A stretch of DNA of 64,000 nt from Pigmentiphaga aceris (GTDB taxonomy: Bacteria > Pseudomonadota > Gammaproteobacteria > Burkholderiales > Burkholderiaceae_B). The DNA is taken from the NCBI RefSeq assembly GCF_008119665.1, contig NZ_CP043046.1, positions 992,001-1,056,000 on the forward strand, written 5' to 3'. The first letter of the stretch is position 1. Each line of letters begins with the position of its first letter. The notes under the pieces were generated by a model, which worked only from the letters and a program-made list of their open reading frames with translations, made no database searches and was not told where the DNA came from. The position numbers and the translations under genes are program-made. Of the stretch, positions 26,557 to 35,782 are shown piece after piece.

Positions 26557-27573
26557 ATGAGCACCATGAACACTACCGACGCGACCGATACTCTTGACTC
26601 CAGCGCCACCAAGGACACCAGCGTTTCACCGCGCAAACCCTGCGTGGCATTCCTGAGTGCCGTGCTCGACATGCATTACCTGGTGCCTGCATTCAAGGCT
26701 GCATGCCCGGGCATCGATCTGCGCCTGGGCTCCGACCTGGGCAAGCTCGACGAGATCGATGCTGCACTGTGCTGGTATCCGCCTGCCGGGGTGATGTCGC
26801 AGATGCCGAATTTGCGTCTGGTGCAGTCGGTAGGTGCCGGCGTCGATCACATTCTGGCGGTCCCCGATCTGCCTGCATCGGCCTCGCTGTGCCGCATTGT
26901 CGACCCCGACATGGCGCGTGGCATGGTCGCCTATGTCACGTGGGCGGTCATCCACCGCCATCGGCACATGGACGACTACATTGAAAGCGCGCGCAGTCAT
27001 TCATGGGTCGAACAACCCGTGGTCGCACCGCGTAAACACCGCGTCGGCATTGCCGGGCTGGGCACGCTCGGCATGGCCTGCGCGCGTACCTTGCTCGGCA
27101 TCGGGTACTCGGTCTGCGGCTGGAGCCGCAGTGCCAAGTCGGACCTGCCGGAAGGGCTTGCCGCCTACGCAGGCAATGACACGCTGGGCGAGTTTCTTGG
27201 CCAGTGCGACACCTTGATCTGCCTGTTGCCCCTGACCGACGAGACGCGCGGTTTCCTGAATGAAAAACTGTTCGCGCAGTTGCCCAAGGGTGCGCACCTG
27301 ATCAACGTCGGCCGGGGTGACCACCTTGTTGAAGCCGACTTGCTGACCGCGCTTGCCAGCGGGCAGGTCGGTGCCGCTACGCTGGATGCGCTAACGCAGG
27401 AACCTCTGCCGGCCGAGCACCCGTTCTGGGCCGACCCACGCATTCTGATCACGCCGCACATTGCCACCCGCACCAGCCCCGACGTGATTGCTGCGCAGAT
27501 GCTGAACAACCTGACGGTGCTCGATGCCGGTGGGCGGCCGCGTTGGCAGACCGATCCGGCCACGGGGTATTGA
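26557..27573 (+). CDS. D-2-hydroxyacid dehydrogenase (glyoxylate/hydroxypyruvate reductase A-like)
   Basis: 338 residues. An unusual Thr/Asp-rich N-terminal tail of ~25 residues (MNTTDATDTLDSSATKD) precedes the fold. The NAD(P)-binding domain has VGIAGLGTLGMACARTLLGIGYSVCGWSRS. Catalytic residues are the Arg in INVGRGDHLVE, the Glu in LDALTQEPLP and the His in LITPHIAT. GhrA-type enzymes reduce 2-oxo acids such as glyoxylate. In this locus it could handle the oxo acid produced by deamination of the imported substrate. The tail looks like one of the low-complexity N-termini found at other genes in this window. Confidence 0.88.
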   Translation: MSTMNTTDATDTLDSSATKDTSVSPRKPCVAFLSAVLDMHYLVPAFKAACPGIDLRLGSDLGKLDEIDAALCWYPPAGVMSQMPNLRLVQSVGAGVDHILAVPDLPASASLCRIVDPDMARGMVAYVTWAVIHRHRHMDDYIESARSHSWVEQPVVAPRKHRVGIAGLGTLGMACARTLLGIGYSVCGWSRSAKSDLPEGLAAYAGNDTLGEFLGQCDTLICLLPLTDETRGFLNEKLFAQLPKGAHLINVGRGDHLVEADLLTALASGQVGAATLDALTQEPLPAEHPFWADPRILITPHIATRTSPDVIAAQMLNNLTVLDAGGRPRWQTDPATGY

Positions 27574-27583
27574 GGTATTTACC

Positions 27584-27657
27584 GAACCTGTCTTCTGAAC
27601 CTGTTTTTGAGCTATTTTCCGAACCGCATATTTCCTGAACCGCCCACCCTCTGAACC
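27584..27657 (+). repeat. Five GAACC-centred degenerate repeats between the dehydrogenase and first deacetylase genes
   Basis: GAACC, usually preceded by a pyrimidine-rich TTTCC/TCTT stretch, recurs at 27584, 27597, 27621, 27637 and 27653 (spacings 13, 24, 16, 16). No stem-loop with a T-tract is evident. Confidence 0.7.
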
Positions 27658-27685
27658 GGGCGTTGCGCCCGGACCAGGACAAACC

Positions 27686-28759
27686 GTGCAAGCTTTTTTT
27701 AGTGAAGACCAGCTCGGCCACGACCCACAGCAATTCATGCGCTTGGGTCGCATTCACAAGCCCGCGGACCTGCCGACCCGGCCGCTGGCCCTGCGCAGCG
27801 CGTTGGCCGCGCGGGGAATCGACACCATCACGCCAAGTGATTACGGGCGGGCTCCGCTGGAAACCGTGCACAGCCCGGACTACCTGGATTTCCTGGAATC
27901 GGCCTACGAACGCTGGCACGCGCTGGCAGGTGGCGCGGTGCAACCCGGACCGGAAGTCCTGGCCAACATGAGCCCCTATGTGCTGGACCCGGCACAACGT
28001 AGCGAGGGTGTTCGCGGTGCCTGCCCGTCCCCAGCCGTGGTCGCGCAGGCCGGCTGGTATCTGGGTGACTTGTCGGTGCCGCTGGGGCCTTTGTCCTGGC
28101 GCTCGATGCTGCGTTCCGCGCACAGTGCGGTGGCTGCGGCCGAGGCGGTCATCGCGGCAGGCACTGCCAATCCCACTATCACCTACGCGCTGTGCCGGCC
28201 CTCTGGCCATCACGCACGTCGGGACCGGGCTTCGGGCTTTTGCTACATCAACAACAGCGCCATCGCAGCCGAGCTGCTGTGCCGGCAATTCGGTCGGGTG
28301 GCGGTGCTTGATGTCGATGCGCACCACGGCGACGGCACGCAGCAGATCTTCTACGAACGCGCCGATGTGATGACCATCTCGACCCACGCCGACCCGTCGA
28401 ACTACTTTCCGTTCTATGTGGGTTACGCGCAAGAGCCGGGCAGCGGTGCAGGTGAAGGCTTCAACCTGAACCTGTCCTTGCCGCACGGCAGTGGCAACGA
28501 GGTGTTCTTCGACGCGCTTGATCGTGCGCTCGATGCCTTGCAGGCCTACGCGCCTAAAGCGCTGGTACTGCCGCTGGGTTTCGACACCTACAAGGACGAT
28601 CCCATCAGCGTGCTGCGCTTCGACTTCGACGCGTATCGCAGGGTGGGCGAGCGTGTGCGCGAACTGGGTTTGCCAACCGTGGTGGTGCAGGAAGGTGGCT
28701 ACATGGTCGATGCAATCGGCCCCGGGCTCGATGCCTTCCTGCAAGGCCTGGGAGTCTGA
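27686..28759 (+). CDS. Acetylpolyamine amidohydrolase / class II HDAC-fold deacetylase, copy 1
   Basis: 357 residues from a GTG at 27686. Zinc amidohydrolase of the arginase/deacetylase fold. Active-site residues visible: the tandem His H175-H176 in PSGHHARRD, zinc ligands D211 and H213 in VLDVDAHHGDGTQ, D300 in GFDTYKDDP, and the transition-state Tyr Y339 in QEGGYM. These match acetylpolyamine amidohydrolases that remove acetyl groups from acetylputrescine, acetylcadaverine or acetyl-lysine-like amines. Seven bases separate it from the EamA transporter. It is divergent from, not a recent duplicate of, the second copy at 30749. Confidence 0.88.
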   Translation: MQAFFSEDQLGHDPQQFMRLGRIHKPADLPTRPLALRSALAARGIDTITPSDYGRAPLETVHSPDYLDFLESAYERWHALAGGAVQPGPEVLANMSPYVLDPAQRSEGVRGACPSPAVVAQAGWYLGDLSVPLGPLSWRSMLRSAHSAVAAAEAVIAAGTANPTITYALCRPSGHHARRDRASGFCYINNSAIAAELLCRQFGRVAVLDVDAHHGDGTQQIFYERADVMTISTHADPSNYFPFYVGYAQEPGSGAGEGFNLNLSLPHGSGNEVFFDALDRALDALQAYAPKALVLPLGFDTYKDDPISVLRFDFDAYRRVGERVRELGLPTVVVQEGGYMVDAIGPGLDAFLQGLGV

Positions 28760-28766
28760 TACCAGC

Positions 28767-29801
28767 GTGAACCATCCACAGCAGCGGTCGCCGGCGATTG
28801 CCGGCAAGCAGACGGCAGGGCAGGCAGCAGGACACGCAGCCGGACAAGCAGCCCGGCCGGGCGCAGGGCAGGGAACTGCACAGGCATCCGCCACCGTTGG
28901 CAACGCAACGACAGGTGCCCTGCCATCCACCCTCAGCAGCAATGCCGGTGGCGGCATTGCCTTGTTCATGTGTGCGCTGGTGGCCTTTGCCTGCTATGAC
29001 GCGTTCGCCAAGGAAATGGTGGCCTTGTATCCGCCGCCAATGGTCAACCTGGCGCGTTACATCGCCGTGGGCATCATTGCGCTGGTGTGGTTGCTGCGGG
29101 CCGGTGAACTGCGCATCTGGCGTGCGCAGCACAAAGGCTTGCTGCTGTTGCGCAGCCTGTCGCTGGCGGTGGTGGCGACCTGCTTCATGGCGGCGCTGGT
29201 GACCATGCCGCTTGCCGAAGCCACTGCCATCTATTTCACGGCCCCATTGCTGATGGTGGCCTTGTCGCCGTGGATGCTGGGCGAGCGGGTGGGGCGGGTG
29301 CAGTGGGCAGCGGTGATCGTTGGTTTTGCCGGCATGTTGCTGATCGTGCGACCCGGCCACGACCTGCCTTTCATCGGCACCTTGCTGATGGCGATTTCGG
29401 CAATTTGTTATGCGCTGTTCCAGATGCTGACCCGGCGTCTGGCGGGCGTGGTGCATTCGTCGATCCTGTATGCGTGGATGGCACTGGTATGCCTGATCGT
29501 CACGCTGGTCGTGCTGGTGGTGGGCGGTGCGCCGGTATGGCCAAGCTGGCAGGGCTGGGCAATTCTGCTGGCGGGCGGCTTTTGCAGTGGTGCGGCGCAG
29601 TTGTTGCTGCTTGCAGCCTTCAGGCGTGTTGCCGCGTCCACGCTTGCGCCCTTGAATTATGTGCAGTTGCTGTTGGCGGTGTTGATCAGCACCTTCTGGT
29701 TTCAGCGTCCGCCCGATGGGCTGGCGCTGGGCGGAATTGCATTGATCACGGCGGCTGGTATCTATCTGGCCTGGCCGCGACGTGTGGCGCGGGTCGCTTG
29801 A
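28767..29801 (+). CDS. EamA/DMT-superfamily transporter with a repeat-derived N-terminal tail
   Basis: 344 residues if the GTG at 28767 is the start. The first ~55 residues are a Gly/Ala/Gln-rich tail (QTAGQAAGHAAGQAARPGAG) built from 12-bp units. They precede ten predicted membrane helices in two EamA halves, e.g. ALFMCALVAFACYDAFAKEM, SLAVVATCFMAALVTMPLAE and LLMAISAICYALFQMLTRR, ending GGIALITAAGIYLAWPRR. Family members export amino acids, polyamines or other metabolites. Position between deacetylase and regulator suggests export or exchange of a product of the pathway. The true start may lie further in, near residue 60. Confidence 0.85.
   Translation: MNHPQQRSPAIAGKQTAGQAAGHAAGQAARPGAGQGTAQASATVGNATTGALPSTLSSNAGGGIALFMCALVAFACYDAFAKEMVALYPPPMVNLARYIAVGIIALVWLLRAGELRIWRAQHKGLLLLRSLSLAVVATCFMAALVTMPLAEATAIYFTAPLLMVALSPWMLGERVGRVQWAAVIVGFAGMLLIVRPGHDLPFIGTLLMAISAICYALFQMLTRRLAGVVHSSILYAWMALVCLIVTLVVLVVGGAPVWPSWQGWAILLAGGFCSGAAQLLLLAAFRRVAASTLAPLNYVQLLLAVLISTFWFQRPPDGLALGGIALITAAGIYLAWPRRVARVA
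28821..28856 (+). repeat. 12-bp periodic repeat in the EamA transporter N-terminus
   Basis: Three contiguous units (28821-28832, 28833-28844, 28845-28856) of the form CA-x-GCAGC-x-xGG, with a less clear unit before them. Each encodes a four-residue block of the Q/H-A-A-G type. Confidence 0.7.
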
Positions 29802-29916
29802 TGCAGAACACGGATGCCGGCTTCGGTTGCACAACAATCCGGCACACCCATTTTCCCGACGCTTTTTTTGCTTCCCACACCTGATGCGTGACGACGTTTC
29901 AACCACAGGAATTGCC

Positions 29917-30645
29917 ATGGCCGATCCGACTTCCCCGGCTTTTTTGGCCAGCGACACCAAGCGCAATCCACCGTTTTCTTCCATCGAACTGCCCGACCTG
30001 GTGGCGGTGGTCGAAGCCCAGCTGATGCAGGCCATCGTGTCGGGACACATTGCCCCCGGCGAACGCATCGTCGAAGCTGAACTCGCGCGTCGCATGGGTG
30101 TCAGTCGCGCCCCCGTGCGCGAGGCTGCACGCCGTCTGGAAAGCCAGGGTTTGCTGGTGTCGCGGCCGCGTCATGGGTTCACGGTGCGCACCATGTCAGT
30201 CAAGGAAATCGATGATTTGTACGAAGTCCGGCTGGGCCAGGAAGTGATGGCAGCCTCGCTGGCTTGCCGACACGCCAGCGATGCGCAGTTGGCCCGTCTG
30301 CTGGGCATGGTCGACGAGATGTCCAGCATGGTTGACCGCATGCAGCAGTCGGAACGCACGGCGCTGGATCTTGCCTTCCATTCCTACATCTGCGAGATAT
30401 CGGGCAATGCCTATCTGCATCGCCTGTTCGGCAATATTCAAGCGGAAGTGCGCATGATTCTGGCGCTGACTGATGGCAGTTTTGGTGCACCAAAGTTCAT
30501 TGCCGAATCGCACCGCCCGATTGCCGACGCGATTGCCCGACGGGATGCTGTCGCCGCAGAAAGCGCCTTGCGCGTGCACCTGAAAGACGGCAACGATCAC
30601 GTGCGTGCCTTGTTCCTTGCTTCAGGAAAAAGCAGCGATACCTGA
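29917..30645 (+). CDS. GntR-family regulator, FadR/FCD subfamily
   Basis: 242 residues from the ATG at 29917, with AGGA 8 nt upstream. The winged helix is at ~25-95 (QLMQAIVSGHIAPGERIVEAELARRMGVSRAPVREAARRLESQGLL). The C-terminal all-helical FCD domain (~105-230) carries metal or acid-binding positions within LDLAFHSYICEISGN and ESHRPIADAIARRD. Its central position in the locus makes it the likely regulator, with the pathway substrate or an organic-acid intermediate as effector. The stop codon lies inside a tandem 13-bp repeat. Confidence 0.88.
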   Translation: MADPTSPAFLASDTKRNPPFSSIELPDLVAVVEAQLMQAIVSGHIAPGERIVEAELARRMGVSRAPVREAARRLESQGLLVSRPRHGFTVRTMSVKEIDDLYEVRLGQEVMAASLACRHASDAQLARLLGMVDEMSSMVDRMQQSERTALDLAFHSYICEISGNAYLHRLFGNIQAEVRMILALTDGSFGAPKFIAESHRPIADAIARRDAVAAESALRVHLKDGNDHVRALFLASGKSSDT

Positions 30646-30677
30646 GTCAGAAAACTGAGTCAGAAAACTGAGTCAGA
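30642..30677 (+). repeat. Tandem 13-bp repeat at the end of the GntR gene
   Basis: CTGAGTCAGAAAA occurs at 30642-30654 and 30655-30667, and its first ten bases again at 30668-30677. The first copy includes the stop codon of the GntR gene. The copies are identical, unlike the other arrays in the window, so this one looks recent. Confidence 0.85.
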
Positions 30678-30748
30678 CACCCAAGTTCGCGATACCCACG
30701 TCAGCACAATCAAGCCACTGCCGCCTGCCACACAGAGTCCTCATCGCC

Positions 30749-31777
30749 ATGAAAGTCATCTACACCGACCAGCACCAGGGCCACGATCCGCAGCAGTTCA
30801 TCGTGCGTGGAAAACTCAAACGCAGCAACGAACAGCCAGAGCGCGGTTTCCGTTTGCTGGCGGCGGCGCAAGCCGCTGGCCACGACGTGCTGGCACCCGT
30901 GGACTACGGCCCGGGCCCGCGCGCTGCGATTCACACGCCGCAATACCTGCGTTTTCTGGAAACAGTCTGGGCACGCTGGCAGGAACTGGACGATGCCTCT
31001 GACGAGGTGATGCCCAATGTGCATCCCTTCCCCGGTCAACCCTATACCTACCCGGACAGCGTGGTGGGTCAGGCGGGGTATCACATGGGTGACAACGCTT
31101 GCGCCATTGGCCGCCACACCTGGCATGCGGCGACCTGGTCGGCGCACACAGCCACCCATGCTGCGCAACTGGTGGCCGATGGCGAACAGGTGGTCTACGC
31201 CTTGTGCCGTCCGCCCGGCCACCATGCCTACGCCGATCGCGCCAACGGTTTCACCTACCTGAACAATGCGGCGATTGCTGCTGAACACCTGCGCGCCCGC
31301 CATGCGCGCGTGGCAATTCTGGATGTCGATGTGCACCACGGCAACGGCACCCAAGGCATCTTCTGGCGACGCAAGGATGTGCTGACCATTTCGATGCATG
31401 GCGACCCGCATTTCTGCACGCCGTTTTTCACTGGCCATGCACATGAGGCAGGCGAGGGCGATGGCCTGGGCTACAACATCAACCTGCCGTTGCCGCGCGG
31501 CACCGATACGGCGAATTTCCTGATCGCGCTGCGTCGCGCCTGCGATGCCATCCGCGCTTTTGCACCCGGGGCCTTGGTGGTGGCGTTGGGTCTGGATGCG
31601 CACGAGCGCGATCCTTACAAAGCTTTTGCGGTCACCACCGAAGGCTTTGCGCAGATCACTGCCGAAATTGCCCGGCTTGGCTTGCCAACAGTGCTGGTGC
31701 AAGAAGGAGGGTATTTGTCGGATGATCTGGGGCCGAACCTGGCCAGCGCCTTGCGCGGCTTCGACGCGACGGTATGA
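30749..31777 (+). CDS. Acetylpolyamine amidohydrolase / HDAC-fold deacetylase, copy 2
   Basis: 342 residues, starting MKVIYTDQHQGHDPQQF. Active-site residues: H158-H159 in RPPGHHAYAD, D194 and H196 in LDVDVHHGNGTQ, D283 in LGLDAHERDP, Y322 in QEGGYL. As I recall them, the Mycoplana ramosa acetylpolyamine amidohydrolase residues are within one position (H158/H159, D195, H197, D284, Y323). The loop HFCTPFFTGHAHEAGEGDG is the insertion that narrows the substrate channel in that enzyme. Deacetylation of acetylated polyamines or lysine derivatives is likely. Overlaps the kinase-like gene by 4 nt. Confidence 0.9.
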   Translation: MKVIYTDQHQGHDPQQFIVRGKLKRSNEQPERGFRLLAAAQAAGHDVLAPVDYGPGPRAAIHTPQYLRFLETVWARWQELDDASDEVMPNVHPFPGQPYTYPDSVVGQAGYHMGDNACAIGRHTWHAATWSAHTATHAAQLVADGEQVVYALCRPPGHHAYADRANGFTYLNNAAIAAEHLRARHARVAILDVDVHHGNGTQGIFWRRKDVLTISMHGDPHFCTPFFTGHAHEAGEGDGLGYNINLPLPRGTDTANFLIALRRACDAIRAFAPGALVVALGLDAHERDPYKAFAVTTEGFAQITAEIARLGLPTVLVQEGGYLSDDLGPNLASALRGFDATV

Positions 31778-32934
31778 GCATGGACAAAAATTCCGCAAGC
31801 ACGATGCCTACAGATATGACCCGCCCTGACACTGCTACCAACACGACCAACCCCGATACCGAATTCCCCGAAGCCGCCGTGCTCAGCGCGGCCGCCGCCC
31901 CGGTACCTGCCGCCTGGGCAGCGGCCGTGGCATCGGAACGATACGGACTGACCGGCACCCTCAGCCCGCTGACCGGTGAGCGCGACGCGAACTTTCTGCT
32001 GCGTGTAGACGACCCGGCAGGCGAACGCCGCTTCATGCTGAAAATTTCGCACCCAGTCGAAACCCCGCTGGTGGCCGACTTCCAGACGCAGGCCTTGTTG
32101 CACCTGGCGCAGACCGATCCCGACTTGCCGGTACAACGATTGGTGCCCACCTTGTATGGTGCACCGTCTTTCACCGATCGTGCTCCCGATGGCAGCATTC
32201 GTGTGGTGCGATTGTTCACCTACCTGGCAGGCATGCCCATGCCACAGGCACCGCGATCGGAAGCACAGAGCAAAGCCGTAGCACGCGCGCTGGCACGGCT
32301 GGACATCGCCTTGTCAGGCATGCAGCACCCTGCCGGTTCGCTGGAATTGCCTTGGGATATTCAACGCGCCGACCGCGCACGCGGGCTGCTGGTGCATGTG
32401 GCTGACCCGGCACAGCGCGCAGTGGCCGAGCGGGCCTTCGATGACTTCACCAAGCGCGTCAAACCCGCCTTGGCAGAACTGCGACGCCAGCCCATCCACA
32501 ACGACTTCAACATCTACAACCTGTTGGTCGACCCGAACGCGCCCGACCAGGTCAGCGGCATTCTGGACTTCGGTGACATGGTGGAAGCGCCGCTGATCAA
32601 CGATGTGGCGGTGGCGGCGTCTTACCAGCTCGATGAAAAGGGCGATGTGCTGGCCAGCCTTTCAAGCTTCGTCAGTGCCTACGACCGGCTGAACCGGCTC
32701 AACACCGACGAGCTGAACGTGCTGTTCGACCTGATCCGCGCGCGTCTGGCCATGGTGGTGGCCATCAGCGGCTGGCGGGCGGCGCGGCACCCTGAAAATG
32801 CCGACTACCTGATGCGCAACAATGCGGTGTCGTGGGCACGCTTGAAGGCCTGCGATGCGATCCCGTTGCCGGTCGCACAACTGGCCCTCTACCGCGCCTG
32901 CAACTTCAGTTACGAGCTCAACGGGCCGCGTTGA
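31774..32934 (+). CDS. APH/choline-kinase-fold phosphotransferase, hydroxylysine-kinase-like
   Basis: 386 residues. A Thr/Asp/Asn-rich N-terminal tail (~45 residues) precedes a two-lobed kinase fold. The N-lobe has [22 protein letters not shown] with the ATP-anchoring Lys; the catalytic loop is [14 protein letters not shown]; the metal-binding segment is [13 protein letters not shown]. The wording fits the family containing human hydroxylysine kinase and bacterial relatives next to class III aminotransferases. ATGA overlap couples it to the second deacetylase. Substrate could be a hydroxylated lysine or another amino alcohol. Its end overlaps pyrF by 17 nt, tail to tail. Confidence 0.8.
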   Translation: MSMDKNSASTMPTDMTRPDTATNTTNPDTEFPEAAVLSAAAAPVPAAWAAAVASERYGLTGTLSPLTGERDANFLLRVDDPAGERRFMLKISHPVETPLVADFQTQALLHLAQTDPDLPVQRLVPTLYGAPSFTDRAPDGSIRVVRLFTYLAGMPMPQAPRSEAQSKAVARALARLDIALSGMQHPAGSLELPWDIQRADRARGLLVHVADPAQRAVAERAFDDFTKRVKPALAELRRQPIHNDFNIYNLLVDPNAPDQVSGILDFGDMVEAPLINDVAVAASYQLDEKGDVLASLSSFVSAYDRLNRLNTDELNVLFDLIRARLAMVVAISGWRAARHPENADYLMRNNAVSWARLKACDAIPLPVAQLALYRACNFSYELNGPR

Positions 32935-33733
32935 TCGCGTCGCGGGTGGCGCGGGCTGCTTCGGCCGCTGCCACCTTCCAATCCTCGCCGCCCGACGCAT
33001 ACAGAATGGCGCGCGACGAGCTGATCATCATGCCAGTGCCCGACGCATTGCGGCCAGCGGCAACCGTTGCCGGAATGTCGCCACCCTGGGCACCAATGCC
33101 GGGGATCAGCAGCGGCATCGAATCACCGACACGTTCGCGTACGGCCGCCAGTTCGGCTGGGAAGGTAGCACCCACCACCAATGCGCACTGACCATCTGCG
33201 TTCCATTTGTCGGCAGCCAGGCCAGCCACATGCAGATACAGCGGCACGCCGTCGGACTTCAGAAATTGCAGGTCCGAGCCACCGGGGTTTGACGTGCGGC
33301 ACAGCAAAATCACACCCTTGCCACGCCAGGCCAGATACGGCTGCACCGAATCGAAGCCCATGTACGGGTTGACGGTGACAGCGTCGGCTTCGTAACGCTC
33401 GAAGGCTTCACGTGCGTATTGTTCAGCGGTCGAGCCGATGTCACCGCGTTTGGCATCCAGAATGATCGGATGGCCGGGGTGGTTTTCGCTGATGTAGTTG
33501 CACAGCGCTTCCAGCTGGTCTTCGGCGCGCGCAGCGGCGAAGTACGCAATCTGCGGCTTGAAGCTCGATGCGTAAGGCGCGGTGGCGTCGACGATGCCAC
33601 GGCAGAAGTCGAAAATACGGTCGGCGCGCCCGGCCAGCTCAGCCGGAAAGCGGGTGGGATCGGGATCGAGGCCGACGGTCAGCAGCGATCCAGTGGTGGT
33701 CCACGATTGGGACAGTTGTTGCGTAAAACTCAT
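32918..33733 (-). CDS. pyrF: Orotidine 5'-phosphate decarboxylase, long (type 2) form
   Basis: 271 residues from the ATG at 33731-33733. Longer frame upstream lacks family sequence. [14 protein letters not shown], the catalytic [17 protein letters not shown] with the Lys/Asp charge network, [14 protein letters not shown] and [11 protein letters not shown] mark the ~270-residue subgroup. It makes UMP in pyrimidine synthesis. Convergent overlap with the kinase-like gene means the two transcripts share 17 bp. Confidence 0.95.
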   Translation of the reverse strand: MSFTQQLSQSWTTTGSLLTVGLDPDPTRFPAELAGRADRIFDFCRGIVDATAPYASSFKPQIAYFAAARAEDQLEALCNYISENHPGHPIILDAKRGDIGSTAEQYAREAFERYEADAVTVNPYMGFDSVQPYLAWRGKGVILLCRTSNPGGSDLQFLKSDGVPLYLHVAGLAADKWNADGQCALVVGATFPAELAAVRERVGDSMPLLIPGIGAQGGDIPATVAAGRNASGTGMMISSSRAILYASGGEDWKVAAAEAARATRDAINAAR

Positions 33734-33869
33734 AGGGATCACTTCGGCGGCGGACGGGGATAGGCGGAATTGTAGGGGATGCGCGCGTGGGTATCGGCAA
33801 GGCCGCCGCCGCTTGTCGTTATGATGGCTGTCTCTTGGTGTTGATCCGGCTCCCCACCGGCAGTCTCTC

Positions 33870-35102
33870 GTGTCCGCTTCTTCTGTATCTGCGGCCTCGG
33901 CCGCCCCGGCCGACCTTCCCACTGCGCCCGTTCCTGTCCGCACCATTGCGCTGTTGTCCTGCGCGGCGTTTGCCAGTGCCGCGTCGATGCGGGTCAGCGA
34001 CGCCATGCTGCCGCGTCTGGCCAGTGAGTTCAGCCAAGGCATCTCGGCGGTGTCTGCGGTGGTGTCCTTGTTTGCGATCGCCTACGGCTTCATGCAGTTC
34101 GCCTACGGCCCCCTGGGCGACCGGCTGGGCAAGCTGCGTGTCATCGCAGTGGCGACCATGGCGGGCTTGATCGGCAATCTGATCTGCGCGTTGGCACCGG
34201 TCTTCCCGTTGCTGCTGGCCGGGCGCGTGCTGTCCGGGGCAACCGCAGCTGCCGTCATTCCGCTGTCCATGGCCTGGATTGGCGACCAGGTGCATTACTC
34301 GCAACGCCAGACCGTACTGGCGCGTTTCCTGACCGGCCAGATGATGGGTTTCATCGCCGGTCAGTTCGCCGGGGGCTGGTTCAGCGACACGCTGGGTTGG
34401 CGCGGCGCGTTCTTCACCTTGGCGGCCATTTTCCTGACCGTGGGGGTGGTGCTGTGGCAGCGTGCGCGCAACGAACCTCGCCCTGCTGCCAACCCGAATG
34501 GCGAACGCCGACGGCCGTTCAGCGGCGTGGCCAACGTCGTTGGTCGGCCCTGGGCGCGGGTGGTGTTGGCCACGGTATTGATCGAAGGTTTTGTGTTCTT
34601 TGGTGCTTACGCGTTTGTGCCGTTGTATCTGCACGAGCGTTTCACCCTGAGCCTGACAAATGCCGGCCTGATCGCCGCCACGCTGGGCCTGGGCGGTCTG
34701 GCTTTCTCGTTTTCCGTGCGTTTTCTGGTGCAACGTCTGGGTGAAACCGGGCTGGCGCTGGGCGGCGGTTCCTTGCTGGCAGCGGGCCTGGCGCTGATCG
34801 CCCTCGCACCTTCCGCCCCCTGGGTGGTTCCCGGCTGCCTGGCCTGCGGTCTTGGCTTCTACATGCTGCACAACACCCTGCAGCTCAATGCCACGCAGAT
34901 GGCACCCGAACATCGCGGCACCGCCGTCAGCTTGTTTGCCAGCATGTTGTTCCTGGGGCAAGCCGGTGGCGTCACGGTGGCAGGTCTGCTGGTGCCGCTG
35001 ATGGGCGTGCGAAGTCTGCTTGGCTGCGGTGTGCTGGCCGTGTTCCTGGTGGGTTTGGTGTTTTTCCTGCGCCTGCGCAACAAACAGAAGGTGGCTGCAT
35101 GA
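33870..35102 (+). CDS. Major facilitator superfamily transporter (DHA1-like)
   Basis: 410 residues from a GTG at 33870, with twelve predicted membrane helices. Signature loop between helices 2 and 3: [14 protein letters not shown]. Motif-C-like glycine and proline pattern in helix 5 ([18 protein letters not shown]). A polar loop of ~25 residues follows helix 6 ([17 protein letters not shown]). Sugar or drug export is typical of this group; the substrate is unknown. ATGA overlap with the DUF1007 gene suggests one transcript with the metal genes, so a metallophore or metabolite role is conceivable. Confidence 0.88.
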   Translation: MSASSVSAASAAPADLPTAPVPVRTIALLSCAAFASAASMRVSDAMLPRLASEFSQGISAVSAVVSLFAIAYGFMQFAYGPLGDRLGKLRVIAVATMAGLIGNLICALAPVFPLLLAGRVLSGATAAAVIPLSMAWIGDQVHYSQRQTVLARFLTGQMMGFIAGQFAGGWFSDTLGWRGAFFTLAAIFLTVGVVLWQRARNEPRPAANPNGERRRPFSGVANVVGRPWARVVLATVLIEGFVFFGAYAFVPLYLHERFTLSLTNAGLIAATLGLGGLAFSFSVRFLVQRLGETGLALGGGSLLAAGLALIALAPSAPWVVPGCLACGLGFYMLHNTLQLNATQMAPEHRGTAVSLFASMLFLGQAGGVTVAGLLVPLMGVRSLLGCGVLAVFLVGLVFFLRLRNKQKVAA

Positions 35103-35782
35103 CATTGGCATGGGGCATTCAGCGCTTGCTGCGCGCAGTGGGCAAGAAAACCGGTTGGATGATCAATCTGGTCGTCGGTCTGCTGCTGGCGGGTACGACT
35201 GGTCTGGCGCACGCACATCCTCACGCCTTCATCGACGTGCAAAGCACGCTGCGCTTTTCCAGCGCCGGCATGGTGATGGCAATCGAGGAAGAATGGTTTT
35301 TCGACGAGCTGTACACCGGTTTTGTGATCGAGGACCTGGCTAACGGCAAGAAGGTCACGCCGCAGGTGGTCAATGGTTTCGGTGCCCGGGTGATTGAGAA
35401 CCTGCAACCCTTCGACTACTTCACCACGCTGACGGCCGGGGGCAAGAAAGTGAAGCTGGGTACGGTCACGGAATACCGAAGCGAGATGGTCGGCAAACGG
35501 CTTCGCCTGCATTTCACGATTCCGCTGCCGAACCCCGTTGACCCAGTGGCGGCACCCACCACGCTGTCGGTCTACGACCCCACGTATTTCATCGAGATGC
35601 GCTACACCGACGCTAAGTCCATCCGACTGCGGGACGCGCCTGCGGTCTGCCAGGCGAAGCTGGAACGCGCGAAGCCTTCGGAGTCCACCATCGCCCAGGC
35701 GTTTGCGCTGGATCGCAACGCCACGCCTGACGAAACCCTGGGCCGCCTGTTCGCCGACAAGGTGGCGCTGGCTTGCAAATGA
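35099..35782 (+). CDS. DUF1007 periplasmic protein, nickel/cobalt-uptake associated
   Basis: 227 residues. Signal peptide (KTGWMINLVVGLLLAGTTGLAHA) with mature start HPHAFIDVQSTLRF; the H-P-H near the new N-terminus is the DUF1007 signature and a plausible metal contact. WFFDELYTGFV and LHFTIPLPNPV are further family blocks. DUF1007 genes usually stand next to NicO-type transporters, as here, where the stop overlaps the transporter start. A periplasmic delivery role for nickel or cobalt is inferred. Confidence 0.85.
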   Translation: MTLAWGIQRLLRAVGKKTGWMINLVVGLLLAGTTGLAHAHPHAFIDVQSTLRFSSAGMVMAIEEEWFFDELYTGFVIEDLANGKKVTPQVVNGFGARVIENLQPFDYFTTLTAGGKKVKLGTVTEYRSEMVGKRLRLHFTIPLPNPVDPVAAPTTLSVYDPTYFIEMRYTDAKSIRLRDAPAVCQAKLERAKPSESTIAQAFALDRNATPDETLGRLFADKVALACK

